A stretch of DNA of 57,329 nucleotides from an uncultured Eubacteriales bacterium (lineage in GTDB: Bacteria > Bacillota > Clostridia > Christensenellales > Aristaeellaceae): NCBI GenBank assembly GCA_900320085.1, contig ONRC01000010.1, forward strand, positions 1 to 57,329, in the 5' to 3' direction. Both the position numbers and the translations under genes were made by a program. Shown in pieces: positions 25,809-33,642 of this stretch (position 1 is its first letter; each line of letters begins with the position of its first letter). The notes under the pieces are model-generated. The model saw only the letters and a list, made by a program, of their open reading frames with translations, did no database searches and was not told the origin of the DNA.

Positions 25809-26554
25809 AGCTAATGAAGTCTTTTCTGCGCTGGGCGCTGGTAGGCGCGTTCTGGATTGTCGTGTGGTGGGCCATCGCGTTCTTCGTGGGCCTGCCCAAG
25901 CTGCTGCCGGGGCCAAAGGAAACAGCCCTGGCTTTTGCGCGCCTGTGCGGCACGGACACGTTCTGGCGAAGCGTGGGTATGACGTTGCTGCGGGTAGCAC
26001 TAGGGTATGGCTTCGCGGTCATGGCCGGGGTGCTGCTTGCGGCGGGATGCCATTGGATCAGGGGCGTGGAAACGCTGCTGGCCCCGCTGCGCACGGTCAT
26101 CCGCGCCACGCCGGTTTCGTCGTTCATTCTGCTGGTGTGGCTGTGGCTGAAACGGGCTCATGTGCCGGTGTTCATTTCCTTCCTGATGGTGCTGCCCATC
26201 ATCTGGACGGCCACCCAGGAAGCGCTTGGCGCGGTGGACGGCGACCTCAGGGAAATGGCCCGGATGTACCGTTTTTCCCGGTGGAAGAAAATCTGGTATC
26301 TGTATGTGCCCTCCGTGCGGCCCGCGTTCATGGCGGCGTGTATAACGGGGCTGGGCTTCGCGTGGAAAAGCGGCATCGCGGCGGAGGTGATCGCCCTGAC
26401 GCCGGATTCCGTAGGCAAGCACCTGAGCGACGCGAAAAACTATTTGGAATATCCCGACCTGTTTGCCTGGACGCTGACAGTGATTCTTCTGTCCATGGCG
26501 CTGGAAGCGGGGCTGAAAGCCCTGGCCCGGAAGCGGAAGGGGGCGGAGAAATGA
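25805..26554 (+). CDS. ABC transporter permease, SsuC/TauC/ThiX type
   Basis: A 249-residue membrane protein with about six helices and the BPD_transp_1 EAA loop (EMARMYRFSRWKKIWYLYVPSV). It belongs to the group that imports taurine, sulfonates, nitrate or thiamine precursors; the PKLLPGPKE start is typical. The overlap with the HAD gene and with the ATPase shows one transcription unit. No substrate-binding protein is near, so the substrate cannot be named. Confidence 0.88.
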   Translation: MKLMKSFLRWALVGAFWIVVWWAIAFFVGLPKLLPGPKETALAFARLCGTDTFWRSVGMTLLRVALGYGFAVMAGVLLAAGCHWIRGVETLLAPLRTVIRATPVSSFILLVWLWLKRAHVPVFISFLMVLPIIWTATQEALGAVDGDLREMARMYRFSRWKKIWYLYVPSVRPAFMAACITGLGFAWKSGIAAEVIALTPDSVGKHLSDAKNYLEYPDLFAWTLTVILLSMALEAGLKALARKRKGAEK

Positions 26555-27120
26555 TTCGACTTTCCCACGTAAGCGCGAAATATCCGGAAAAAACCGTGTT
26601 CGACGATCTCTCCCTGACCCTGCCCGATACCGGCGCGGTAGCTTTGATGGCCCCCTCGGGCTTCGGCAAAACCACGCTGCTGCGGGTATTGGCGGGGCTG
26701 AAAAGCATCGATGCGGGGGAAATCTCCGGCCTGGAAAACAAAAAGATTTCCTTCCTGTTTCAGGAAGACCGGCTGCTGCCATGGGTCAGCGCTCAAAAGA
26801 ACGTGGAACTGGTCAGCGATGCAAACATGGCGAATCATTGGCTCAGCCAAATGGAGATCACCGACGGCAGCCAGCTGCCCCGGGAAATGAGCGGCGGCAT
26901 GCAGCGCCGGGTCGCCCTGGCCCGGGCCATGGCTTTCGGCGGCGACGTGCTGCTGCTGGATGAGCCCTTCAAGGGCCTGGACGAAGCGCTGCGGGAGCGG
27001 ATCGCGGGACGCATCAAAGGCGTGTTCCCACTCACGATTTTGTCTGTCCATGACGCCCAGGAAGCGGAGCTGATGGGGGCCAGGATCATCCGTTTGGACG
27101 AATCTAGGGCGAATGTATGA
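26551..27120 (+). CDS. ABC transporter ATP-binding protein, SsuB/TauB type
   Basis: Energises the permease encoded just before it. Walker A APSGFGKTTLL near residue 33, Q-loop SFLFQEDRLLPW near 68, signature MSGGMQRRVALARA near 114, Walker B VLLLDEPFKGLDE near 134 and the switch His in LSVHDAQEA near 168. At 189 residues it is shorter than the usual 240-260 and ends soon after the H-loop, so C-terminal helices are missing, although all catalytic motifs are present. The start is the ATGA overlap at 26551. Confidence 0.9.
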   Translation: MIRLSHVSAKYPEKTVFDDLSLTLPDTGAVALMAPSGFGKTTLLRVLAGLKSIDAGEISGLENKKISFLFQEDRLLPWVSAQKNVELVSDANMANHWLSQMEITDGSQLPREMSGGMQRRVALARAMAFGGDVLLLDEPFKGLDEALRERIAGRIKGVFPLTILSVHDAQEAELMGARIIRLDESRANV

Positions 27121-27143
27121 ATGAACAGACTGTTAGTAAAGGT

Positions 27144-27370
27144 TTGCCAAAAAGGCTTCCCCTTGAGGGGAAGCTGTCAGGCGCGGAATTAAGCTTGATA
27201 AAGAAACCATGCCAAATCGCACCTGACTGATGAGGTGATGCAGGCATTCGCGCCAGTTTCTTGATAACCCGGCAATCACCTCATCCGAGCCGCGCGAATT
27301 CGCTTGATTTCTCTTTCCTTCTTTGTTCCGCGCGGCCCACCTTCCCCTGCGAGGGGAAGGCTTTTGGTCG
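27144..27370. repeat. MITE-like intergenic repeat of about 225 bp
   Basis: The ends are similar inverted repeats: AAAAGGCTTCCCCTTGAGGG at the left and a matching GGGGAAGGCTTTTGG at the right (27355-27369). Each end is itself a small palindrome. Inside are TGATGAGGTGAT and AATCACCTCATC as an inner inverted pair. This is the gut-Clostridia palindrome type also seen at 921-965 and 39502-39641. It fills most of the 359-nt gap 27121-27479; the rest is the promoter below. Confidence 0.7.
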
Positions 27371-27415
27371 GTTTGTTTATTCGTTCGTTTGCCCTGCGGA
27401 CGAACCATCCGCCGA

Positions 27416-27444
27416 TTGACAGGACATGCAAACCACGGTATAAT
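27416..27444 (+). promoter_or_regulatory. Consensus sigma-A promoter of the O-acetylation cassette
   Basis: Perfect TTGACA (27416-27421), a 17-nt spacer and perfect TATAAT (27439-27444). Transcription should start near 27451. Confidence 0.92.
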
Positions 27445-27479
27445 TCACACAATCAGACGAAACGGGAGGAGGAAAAGGC

Positions 27480-28835
27480 ATGCTGTTTTCAAGCCTTTCT
27501 TTCCTGCTCTACTTTTTACCACCTGTTATTTTAATTCATCTGTTTCTTCCCAAACGGCTGCAAAATCCGTTTCTGTTTTTTGCCAGCCTGTTTTTTTATG
27601 CCTGGGGCGACGCCCGGTTCGTACCGCTGTTTTTCGGGCTGCTGATTGTGGACTGGGGCTGCGGATTGCTGCTGGAAAAAGCAGAAAAGCAAAGCATAAG
27701 AAAACTGGTATTGGCGCTGGGCGTGGCGGCGAATATGGGCAGTCTGTTCCTGTTTAAATATATGGGCTTCTTTGCTTCGCTGGTTGGCACAAGCGCGACG
27801 ATTGGACAGTCCCTGCCCCTGGGCATCAGCTTTTTTACCTTCCAGGCCACAGGCTATCTGGTGGACGTATACCGGAAGCAGACGAAATGTGAACGGAACC
27901 TGTTCGCTTTCGGAACGTTCCTGTTCATGTTCCCCCAGCTCATCGCCGGGCCGATCGTGCGGTATTCCGATTTGTCCCAAGCCCTCCACGAAAAGCGCCG
28001 ACCGGAGGGAAAAGCCCTGGAAATGGGCATGGCGCTGTTCATCGGCGGATTGGCGGCGAAGGTGCTGCTGGCCAATCCCCTGGGCGCCTTCGCGGAGGAA
28101 ATGCGCGAGCTCATGGAGCAAGACACCCTCTGCGCCTGGCTGTACATGCTGTGTTACAGCCTGCAAATCTACTTTGACTTCCTGGGTTATTCCGTCATGG
28201 CGGTGGGCATGGGGCGGATGCTGGGCTTTTTCTTTCCCCGCAATTTCAACCATCCTTACGCCGCTTCCTCCGTCACGGATTTCTGGCGGCGCTGGCATAT
28301 CACGCTGAGCGGCTGGTTCCGGGATTACGTGTATATCCCTCTGGGCGGCAACCGGCGCGGCACGGCCAGAACCATCCTGAACATGCTGGCGGTCTGGTCG
28401 CTGACGGGCTTCTGGCACGGGGCCAGCTGGGAATTTATCCTGTGGGGCCTGTGGTACTTCGTGATGCTGGTGGCGGACAAGTATCTTCTGGAACGGCTGA
28501 AAGCGCCGGGGGCCCTGCGGCGGCTTGTGATGTATGTAAGCGTCGGCATCGGCTGGATGATGTTCAGCGCCAACGGGGCGGAGCATATCCTGCCCATGCT
28601 GCAAAGCTTGGTCACGGTCCGTTCGGAAGGCCACGCGCTGTTTTGGCTGCGGGAAATGGGTCCGGTGCTCGTTGCCGCTGCGCTTTGCTGCGTGCCCGCC
28701 TTGGTGAACGGCGCGAAAAAGCTCATGAAGCGGTTAGCGTATCTTCGTTTCGCGGTGATGCTGGCGCTGCTTTTGCTCAGCCTGGCCGCGCTGACGAAAA
28801 GCTCCTACAACCCCTTCCTCTATTTCAGGTTTTAA
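27480..28835 (+). CDS. MBOAT-family O-acyltransferase (AlgI/PatA-like)
   Basis: A polytopic membrane enzyme of 451 residues that moves acyl groups, usually acetyl, across the membrane for transfer to surface polysaccharides. It has about 10-12 helices. The MBOAT signatures are FWRRWHITLSGWFRDYVYIPL with the first conserved His, GGNRRG, and GFWHGASWEFILWG with the presumed catalytic His. The family start SSLSFLLYFLPPVILIH is intact. GGGAGGAGG precedes the ATG, and a consensus promoter lies just upstream. It is the first gene of a four-gene cassette. Confidence 0.93.
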   Translation: MLFSSLSFLLYFLPPVILIHLFLPKRLQNPFLFFASLFFYAWGDARFVPLFFGLLIVDWGCGLLLEKAEKQSIRKLVLALGVAANMGSLFLFKYMGFFASLVGTSATIGQSLPLGISFFTFQATGYLVDVYRKQTKCERNLFAFGTFLFMFPQLIAGPIVRYSDLSQALHEKRRPEGKALEMGMALFIGGLAAKVLLANPLGAFAEEMRELMEQDTLCAWLYMLCYSLQIYFDFLGYSVMAVGMGRMLGFFFPRNFNHPYAASSVTDFWRRWHITLSGWFRDYVYIPLGGNRRGTARTILNMLAVWSLTGFWHGASWEFILWGLWYFVMLVADKYLLERLKAPGALRRLVMYVSVGIGWMMFSANGAEHILPMLQSLVTVRSEGHALFWLREMGPVLVAAALCCVPALVNGAKKLMKRLAYLRFAVMLALLLLSLAALTKSSYNPFLYFRF

Positions 28836-28849
28836 GGAGGCGGAACGGG

Positions 28850-29938
28850 ATGAAAAAAACGCCTCTGTTCGTTGTTTCCATGGCGCTGCTGCTGTTGCTG
28901 CTGGCCTTTCAATGGCTGCTGCCCCGGCGGGAATTCAGTGAAATGGAAAACCGGGTGCTGGCCCAGCCCCCGGAAATCTCCGTGTCTTCCCTGACCAACG
29001 GTCGGTGGGCCGACCGCTTTGAAGCCTTTGCCGCCGACCAGATCCCCCTGCGGGATACTTTTGTTTCCCTGTATATGACCATGGAAGCGGCCACGGGACG
29101 GCGGCTCGTGGACGGGGTATTGCTGGGACAGGATGGCAGGATGCTGGACCGCACCGACGGTTACAGCGAGCGCAACGTGCGCCTGAACGCCGCCGCGCTG
29201 CGAGCCCTGTCCGAGCAGACCGGAGTGCCTGCGTACCTGCTGGCGGTGCCCTCCGCCGCGCTGATCTATCCCGAGGCTGTTCCTGCCCATGCGCCTGTCG
29301 CCGATGAAAGCGCTCTGCTGCGCGCGGCGGGAGAGGAAACCGCGCTGCTTCCGCTGATCAACTCCCTGCGTGATGTGCGGGGCTGCGGGGAGCTCTATTA
29401 CCACACCGACCACCATTGGAACATGGGCGGCGCGCAGGTGGGGTATCAGATCGTGTGCCAGGCCCTGGGCCTGAACGCAATGCCCGTGGATGAACTGACG
29501 GAGGAGCTTCCCTTCTTTGGCAGCTTCTACGCCCGGTGTCCCTTGCCCTGGCAGGCCCCCGATGATTTCTGCTTTGCCGACGTGTCCGGCCTCCGACTGA
29601 TCGCCGACGGGGAGGAAAAGGCTGGCCTGGTTGATGAAGCTCAGCTGCAAAAGCGCGACCGCTACGCCGCCCTGCTCTACGGCAATCATGGCCTGATGGA
29701 ACTGATCAACGACAGTCAAAACGACGGCACGCTCTTTGTGATCAAGGACTCCTTCGCCAATTCCCTGCTGCCGCTGCTGGCCCGCCACTTTCACCGCATC
29801 GTGGCAATCGACCCGCGGTACTACGCCGGCAACGTGGTGGAGGAAGTGAACAACTGCAACTGTGAGGTGATCCTATGCGTCAGCGGCCTGTCCTCTCTGG
29901 CTTCCAGCCGCAACCTGGCCTTGCTGGACGGATTATAA
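28850..29938 (+). CDS. DHHW-family (AlgX/AlgJ-like) exported O-acetylation protein
   Basis: A 362-residue protein with an N-terminal membrane anchor (PLFVVSMALLLLLLAFQWLL). The extracytoplasmic SGNH-like domain carries the DHHW motif (YYHTDHHWNMGGAQVGYQ, near residue 185), as in AlgX/AlgJ, which complete acetyl transfer to polysaccharide outside the membrane. FVIKDSFANSLLPLLARHF near 300 holds the Ser block (DSFA). AAGGAGG at 28833-28839 supports ATG 28850. Its 3' end overlaps the next gene by 64 nt. Confidence 0.88.
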   Translation: MKKTPLFVVSMALLLLLLAFQWLLPRREFSEMENRVLAQPPEISVSSLTNGRWADRFEAFAADQIPLRDTFVSLYMTMEAATGRRLVDGVLLGQDGRMLDRTDGYSERNVRLNAAALRALSEQTGVPAYLLAVPSAALIYPEAVPAHAPVADESALLRAAGEETALLPLINSLRDVRGCGELYYHTDHHWNMGGAQVGYQIVCQALGLNAMPVDELTEELPFFGSFYARCPLPWQAPDDFCFADVSGLRLIADGEEKAGLVDEAQLQKRDRYAALLYGNHGLMELINDSQNDGTLFVIKDSFANSLLPLLARHFHRIVAIDPRYYAGNVVEEVNNCNCEVILCVSGLSSLASSRNLALLDGL

Positions 29939-30627
29939 TTTGCCTATTGCTTTTGTGTCTGGCAGTATCCGCCTGCGCGGAGGAAAGCACCGCCTGGTTC
30001 AATCCCCAGGTGCCGCCGCCCTACCCGCCGGAGCATGAGCCCGCCGGGGACGAATACTTTGAGGACGCTGTGTTCCTGGGGGATTCCATCATGGAAAATA
30101 TCGAAATGCTGGACTTGTTCCCTACCGCAAACTTCGTCACCCTCATCGGCATGAGCCCCATTTCCATGGACAAGAAGCTGTTTGTCCTCAAAAAGGAAGA
30201 CCGCTGGGTGACGGCTTACGACATGATCAACCAGTATCCCCACAGGAAAATCTATATCCTGCTGGGCAGCAATGCCCTGGATCACAAGACCTACAAAAGC
30301 ACCCTGGACGATTACCGGGTGATGATGGAACGGATGATTCAGGAGTACCCGGACACGGTTTTCTACGTGCTGTGCCCCACGTCTCCCAACCGGGCGCGGA
30401 TCAAAAAGGATCGGCTGGACGTTCAGCGCTACTGGAAATTTCGGGAAGGGCTGCTGGCGCTGGCGGAGGAAAAGAAGCTGTATTTCCTGGACGCCTTCAC
30501 GCTGCTGGCGGACGAGGAAGGCTACCTGAAAGAAGAACTCGCCGCGCCGGACGGGTTCCATTTGAAGCTGGAAGGGTCCAAGCTGATTGAAGAGCTGGTG
30601 CGCACCCACACTGTGGATGTGGAATGA
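29875..30627 (+). CDS. SGNH/GDSL-family exported hydrolase
   Basis: A 250-residue protein with an N-terminal signal or anchor (GRIIICLLLLCLAVSACAEE). The SGNH catalytic blocks are block I VFLGDSIMENI, block III ILLGSNALD (G.N) and block V PDGFHLKLEGSKL (DxxH). Such enzymes add or remove acetyl groups on glycans. GAGGTG lies 5 nt before ATG 29875, inside the end of the DHHW gene, which suggests coupled translation. The ACAEE could be a lipobox-like cleavage site, but the signal fits both types. Confidence 0.85.
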   Translation: MRQRPVLSGFQPQPGLAGRIIICLLLLCLAVSACAEESTAWFNPQVPPPYPPEHEPAGDEYFEDAVFLGDSIMENIEMLDLFPTANFVTLIGMSPISMDKKLFVLKKEDRWVTAYDMINQYPHRKIYILLGSNALDHKTYKSTLDDYRVMMERMIQEYPDTVFYVLCPTSPNRARIKKDRLDVQRYWKFREGLLALAEEKKLYFLDAFTLLADEEGYLKEELAAPDGFHLKLEGSKLIEELVRTHTVDVE

Positions 30628-30646
30628 GAAGCGAAAGAAGGATAAA

Positions 30647-31126
30647 ATGGTGAAAAGATTTCAACTGATTTGGCTGGGCTTGCTGCTAACCTGCCTTTTG
30701 TGTGGCTGCGCGGCGGAAAAGAAGGCCGAGGAAACAGCCCCCAAGTCCTGCGCGGAATGGGCGGACATGATCGCCGCTTCCGCTGGGTTTCAGGAACTGG
30801 CCGACGCCAATGCCAAGTATCTGGAAAAGCATTTGATGGTGGAGGCGGACAGTCTGGAGGACTGGTGCCTGCGGATGGACAACACCCGGGCGACGCCGGA
30901 AATGATCTGCGTGCTGAAGGTGAAAGCCGGGGCGAACCAGGCGGAGGCGAAGAAAGCGCTGGAGGATTACCGGAAGGAGCAGATCGCCGTGTACCGGGAT
31001 TATCAGCCTGACCAGGTGGTGAAGCTGGAAAACGCCCGGGTGCTGGAAAACGGCGCGTATCTGGTGTTATCCGTATCCCACGACGCGGACAAAACCATTG
31101 CGGCTCTCGGCTCTGGCTGGAAATAA
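30647..31126 (+). CDS. DUF4358 lipoprotein
   Basis: A 159-residue lipoprotein: signal QLIWLGLLLTCLLCGC with the lipobox LCGC near residue 21. The DUF4358 domain follows (DWCLRMDNTRATPEMICVLKVKAG, then KALEDYRKEQIAVYRDYQPDQVVKLENARVLENGAYLVLSVS). DUF4358 genes are usually the last member of MBOAT/DHHW cassettes in Firmicutes, as here, so a role in surface glycan acetylation is likely though its biochemistry is unknown. A hairpin terminator follows at 31157-31201. Confidence 0.85.
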   Translation: MVKRFQLIWLGLLLTCLLCGCAAEKKAEETAPKSCAEWADMIAASAGFQELADANAKYLEKHLMVEADSLEDWCLRMDNTRATPEMICVLKVKAGANQAEAKKALEDYRKEQIAVYRDYQPDQVVKLENARVLENGAYLVLSVSHDADKTIAALGSGWK

Positions 31127-31156
31127 GACTTTTGATCCTACGCATATTTATGTACT

Positions 31157-31201
31157 CCTCCGCGCATACTATGGAAGGAAATAACAACGCGGAGGTTTTT
31201 T
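31157..31201 (+). terminator. Terminator whose right arm is the ribosome site of the next gene
   Basis: CCTCCGCG (31157-31164) pairs with CGCGGAGG (31188-31195), and TTTTTT (31196-31201) follows. One C and then ATG 31203 come next. The GGAGG in the right arm is the only Shine-Dalgarno of that gene. The hairpin would both end the acetylation cassette and hide the ribosome site in read-through RNA. Confidence 0.75.
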
Positions 31202-31202
31202 C

Positions 31203-31964
31203 ATGGAACAGACCATGCATATGACCCATAACGGCTGGACGCGGGAGGAAGCGGATTTACTGCGGAACGAGGTAAAGCAGGCGGCGCAGACGGGCGCGCC
31301 GCTGCGCACGGTGTTTGAGCGGATGGGGGAGACCCTGGGCCGCAAGCCCAACAGCGTGCGGAATTATTATTATATGCAGTTGCGGGACCAGGAGGGCGAG
31401 GAATGCAAGCGCGCCGCGCCCTTTGAAACCTTCACCGACGAAGAAATCCACGATCTTCTGCGCCACGTGCTGGCGGCGAAGGGCCAGGGCCAGTCGGTGC
31501 GCGCGTCGGTGATGGATTTGTCCCACGGGGATAAGACGCTGATGCTGCGGTATCAGAATAAATACCGCGCCCTGCTTCGCAAGCGGCCCGACCTGATCGA
31601 GCAGATTTGTCAGGAACTCAGGGACGCAGGCCAGCCCTGTCCGGATATGACGGTCACGATTCAGGAAATCGCCCCGGCCCCCGCGCCGGAGACGAACGAC
31701 CCGGACGCGCTGTCCATCCTGAACGGCATGCACGGCCTGCTTCGCCGGGCGTCCCGGAACGATCAGTCGGAGAGCGACAGGCTGAAGGTGCAGCGGGATT
31801 TATTGATGATGCAGCTGGAGGATTTGCAGCTGGCGGTGAAGGCCGCGGTGACGGACTGCAAGGATTTTCTGGGCTATCCGCCCGAGGAACGCCCCGCCCT
31901 CCTGCCCGCGTTCTGCGAGGCCATGACGGGCCACATCGCCCGGCTGGAGACCGTTTCGGGTTAA
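31203..31964 (+). CDS. Myb/SANT-like DNA-binding protein (RsfA-like)
   Basis: A 253-residue protein whose N terminus is a Myb-like helix-turn-helix: WTREEADLLRNEVKQAAQTG, then VFERMGETLGRKPNSVRNYYYM. This resembles the RsfA family of prespore regulators. A second helical domain (about 70-140; FTDEEIHDLLRHVLAA, LMLRYQNKYRALLRKRPDLIEQIC) and a C-terminal coiled coil (about 180-250) follow. RsfA-like proteins act in sporulation, and SpoIIE is encoded in this window, but the role is inferred. The ribosome site lies in a terminator stem. Confidence 0.72.
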   Translation: MEQTMHMTHNGWTREEADLLRNEVKQAAQTGAPLRTVFERMGETLGRKPNSVRNYYYMQLRDQEGEECKRAAPFETFTDEEIHDLLRHVLAAKGQGQSVRASVMDLSHGDKTLMLRYQNKYRALLRKRPDLIEQICQELRDAGQPCPDMTVTIQEIAPAPAPETNDPDALSILNGMHGLLRRASRNDQSESDRLKVQRDLLMMQLEDLQLAVKAAVTDCKDFLGYPPEERPALLPAFCEAMTGHIARLETVSG

Positions 31965-31996
31965 ACGCCGAAAACGCCGAAAAAACCTGTTTTTTA

Positions 31997-32025
31997 TTGA
32001 CAGAACAGTCTTTTCCTTTTATAAT
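31997..32025 (+). promoter_or_regulatory. Consensus sigma-A promoter of hisS
   Basis: Perfect TTGACA (31997-32002), a 17-nt spacer and perfect TATAAT (32020-32025). Confidence 0.92.
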
Positions 32026-32033
32026 GATAACGC

Positions 32034-32093
32034 CTGTCCGGGCATTGATGGGACAGATTCCGCCCATGCGCATGGCATGGGCGTGCTTTTTTT
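32034..32093 (+). promoter_or_regulatory. hisS leader with a terminator: likely attenuator
   Basis: CTGTCC (32034-32039) pairs with GGACAG (32051-32056). CGCCCATGC (32061-32069) pairs with GCATGGGCG (32075-32083), followed by a run of seven T (32087-32093). ATGGG (32048-32052) could instead pair with CCCAT (32063-32067) and open the terminator. The terminator lies between the promoter and the GAGGAGG site of hisS, so it acts on hisS itself. No T-box sequence was found. Confidence 0.65.
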
Positions 32094-32106
32094 GAGGAGG
32101 GATTGT

Positions 32107-33372
32107 ATGTTGACGCAAGCGCCCAAGGGCACCAGGGATATGCTCCCCCAGGACGCCTACCTGTGGCAGTGGATCGAACAGAAGGAACGGGAAGCGGCGG
32201 CGAAGGCCGGCTACCGGGAAATCCGCACGCCGGTTTTTGAGCACACCGAGCTTTTCCTGCGCGGCGTGGGGGATACCACGGACATCGTGCAGAAGGAAAT
32301 GTATACCTTCAAGGACAAGGGCGACCGCTCCATCACCTTGAAGCCCGAAGGCACCGCCGGGGCCGTGCGCTCCTTTATCGAAAACCACCTGTTCGCCGAA
32401 ACCCTGCCCTGCAAGGTGTATTATCTGAACGCGCCCATTTTCCGCTATGAGAATCCCCAGAGCGGCCGCCTGCGGGAGCATCACCAGTTCGGCATGGAAT
32501 GCTTCGGCGGCAAGGAGCCCACGGTGGAAGCGGAACTGATTTCCACCCTGTTCGGGTTCCTGACGGGGCTGGGCCTCAAAAATCTGTGCGTGCACATCAA
32601 TTCCATCGGCTGCCCCAACTGCCGCCCCAAGTACCACCAGAAATTAAAGGAATACCTGGGCGAACGCATCCACGATATGTGCGAAACCTGCCAGGCCCGG
32701 TTTGAAAAGAACCCCCTGCGCATCCTGGACTGCAAGGAAGAAAAGTGCAAGGCCATCGTGAAGGAAGCGCCGGTGATTTTAGACTGCCTGTGCGACGAGT
32801 GCAGGGAGCACTTTGAACAGCTCCAGGCGCTGCTGAACGCCCGGAAGATTCCCTTTGAAATCGACCCCCACATCGTGCGCGGCCTGGACTACTACACCAA
32901 GACCGTGTTCGAGATCATCATGCAGGCGGGCCGCGAGGGCTTGGCGCTCTGCGGCGGCGGCCGGTACGACGGATTGGTGGAGCAGCTGGGCGGCCCCGCC
33001 ACCCCCGCCGCGGGCTTCGGTATCGGCGCGGAACGCATCCTGATGGAATTGAAGAATCAAAACCTGCTGCCCAATATGCCCTCCACCACCGACGTGTATG
33101 TGGCGAATCTCGGCGCGGAGATGAAGATTCCCGCCTTCACCTTCGCCCAGTCCCTCCGCGATCTGGGCGTCAAGGCCGACAGCGACCTGGCGGGCCGCAG
33201 CCTGAAAGCCCAGTTCAAGTTCGCCGATAAGATCGGGGCGAAGTACGTCGTCCTGGTCGGCGGCGAGGAATACGAGCGCGGCACCGTGAAGCTGCGCGAT
33301 ATGCAGACCAAGGAAGAAAAGGAACTGCCGCTGGAAACCGCGGCGGAGGAGATCAAAGGTATTCTTGCTTAA
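32107..33372 (+). CDS. hisS: Histidyl-tRNA synthetase
   Basis: Class II synthetase charging tRNA-His. The 421-residue protein starts LTQAPKGTRDMLP. Motif 2 lies around APIFRYENPQSGRLREHHQFG, the His-specific motifs are RGLDYYTKTVFE and LCGGGRYDGL, and motif 3 is GFGIGAERI. The C-terminal anticodon-binding domain (about 325-415) is complete. GAGGAGG precedes ATG 32107. It has its own consensus promoter and leader terminator. In many Firmicutes aspS follows directly; here an LRR gene lies between. Confidence 0.96.
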   Translation: MLTQAPKGTRDMLPQDAYLWQWIEQKEREAAAKAGYREIRTPVFEHTELFLRGVGDTTDIVQKEMYTFKDKGDRSITLKPEGTAGAVRSFIENHLFAETLPCKVYYLNAPIFRYENPQSGRLREHHQFGMECFGGKEPTVEAELISTLFGFLTGLGLKNLCVHINSIGCPNCRPKYHQKLKEYLGERIHDMCETCQARFEKNPLRILDCKEEKCKAIVKEAPVILDCLCDECREHFEQLQALLNARKIPFEIDPHIVRGLDYYTKTVFEIIMQAGREGLALCGGGRYDGLVEQLGGPATPAAGFGIGAERILMELKNQNLLPNMPSTTDVYVANLGAEMKIPAFTFAQSLRDLGVKADSDLAGRSLKAQFKFADKIGAKYVVLVGGEEYERGTVKLRDMQTKEEKELPLETAAEEIKGILA

Positions 33373-33425
33373 AGTATCAAAAAAGCACAAGAGTACGACC
33401 AAGCTATTTTAAAGCATACCCCCAA

Positions 33426-33552
33426 TGTCATCCTGAGCGCATCCGGACGCGAAGGATCTCCTTGCAACGGGTTCTGCCAAGTAGCGCATTCCCCAGCAAG
33501 GAGATTCTTCACGACGGCGGGCGCTCCGCTTGCCCGCCTGTTCAGAATGACA
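33426..33552. repeat. MITE-like repeat with TGTCATCCTGAGCG/TTCAGAATGACA ends
   Basis: The ends TGTCATCCTGAG (33426) and TTCAGAATGACA (33541-33552) are inverted, and AAGGATCTCCTTG pairs with CAAGGAGATTCTT inside. This type of repeat is widespread in many bacterial phyla. It is flanked by CGACCAAGCTA (33398-33408) and TAGTTGGTCG (33557-33566), a further inverted pair. Confidence 0.8.
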
Positions 33553-33642
33553 GCGGTAGTTGGTCGATTATCCTGTTTCTTGGTTTACACCGATGTTATA
33601 AGAACGCATTGCTCAACAACCCGAAAAAGGAGGAAGCCCACC

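Noticed and set aside
26000..26782. Long antisense frame over the ABC genes
   Set aside because: The + strand frames carry all ABC motifs; the antisense frame has none.
32067..32096. Short frame in the hisS leader reading MRMAWACFF, a possible leader peptide
   Set aside because: It contains no His codon, has no ribosome site and consists of the terminator hairpin itself.
31965..32106. T-box riboswitch before hisS
   Set aside because: The leader is only about 75 nt, lacks the conserved T-box GGTGG region and has no room for a specifier stem.
33426..33552. Insertion sequence remnant
   Set aside because: No transposase fragment is present; the structure matches a short non-coding palindromic repeat.
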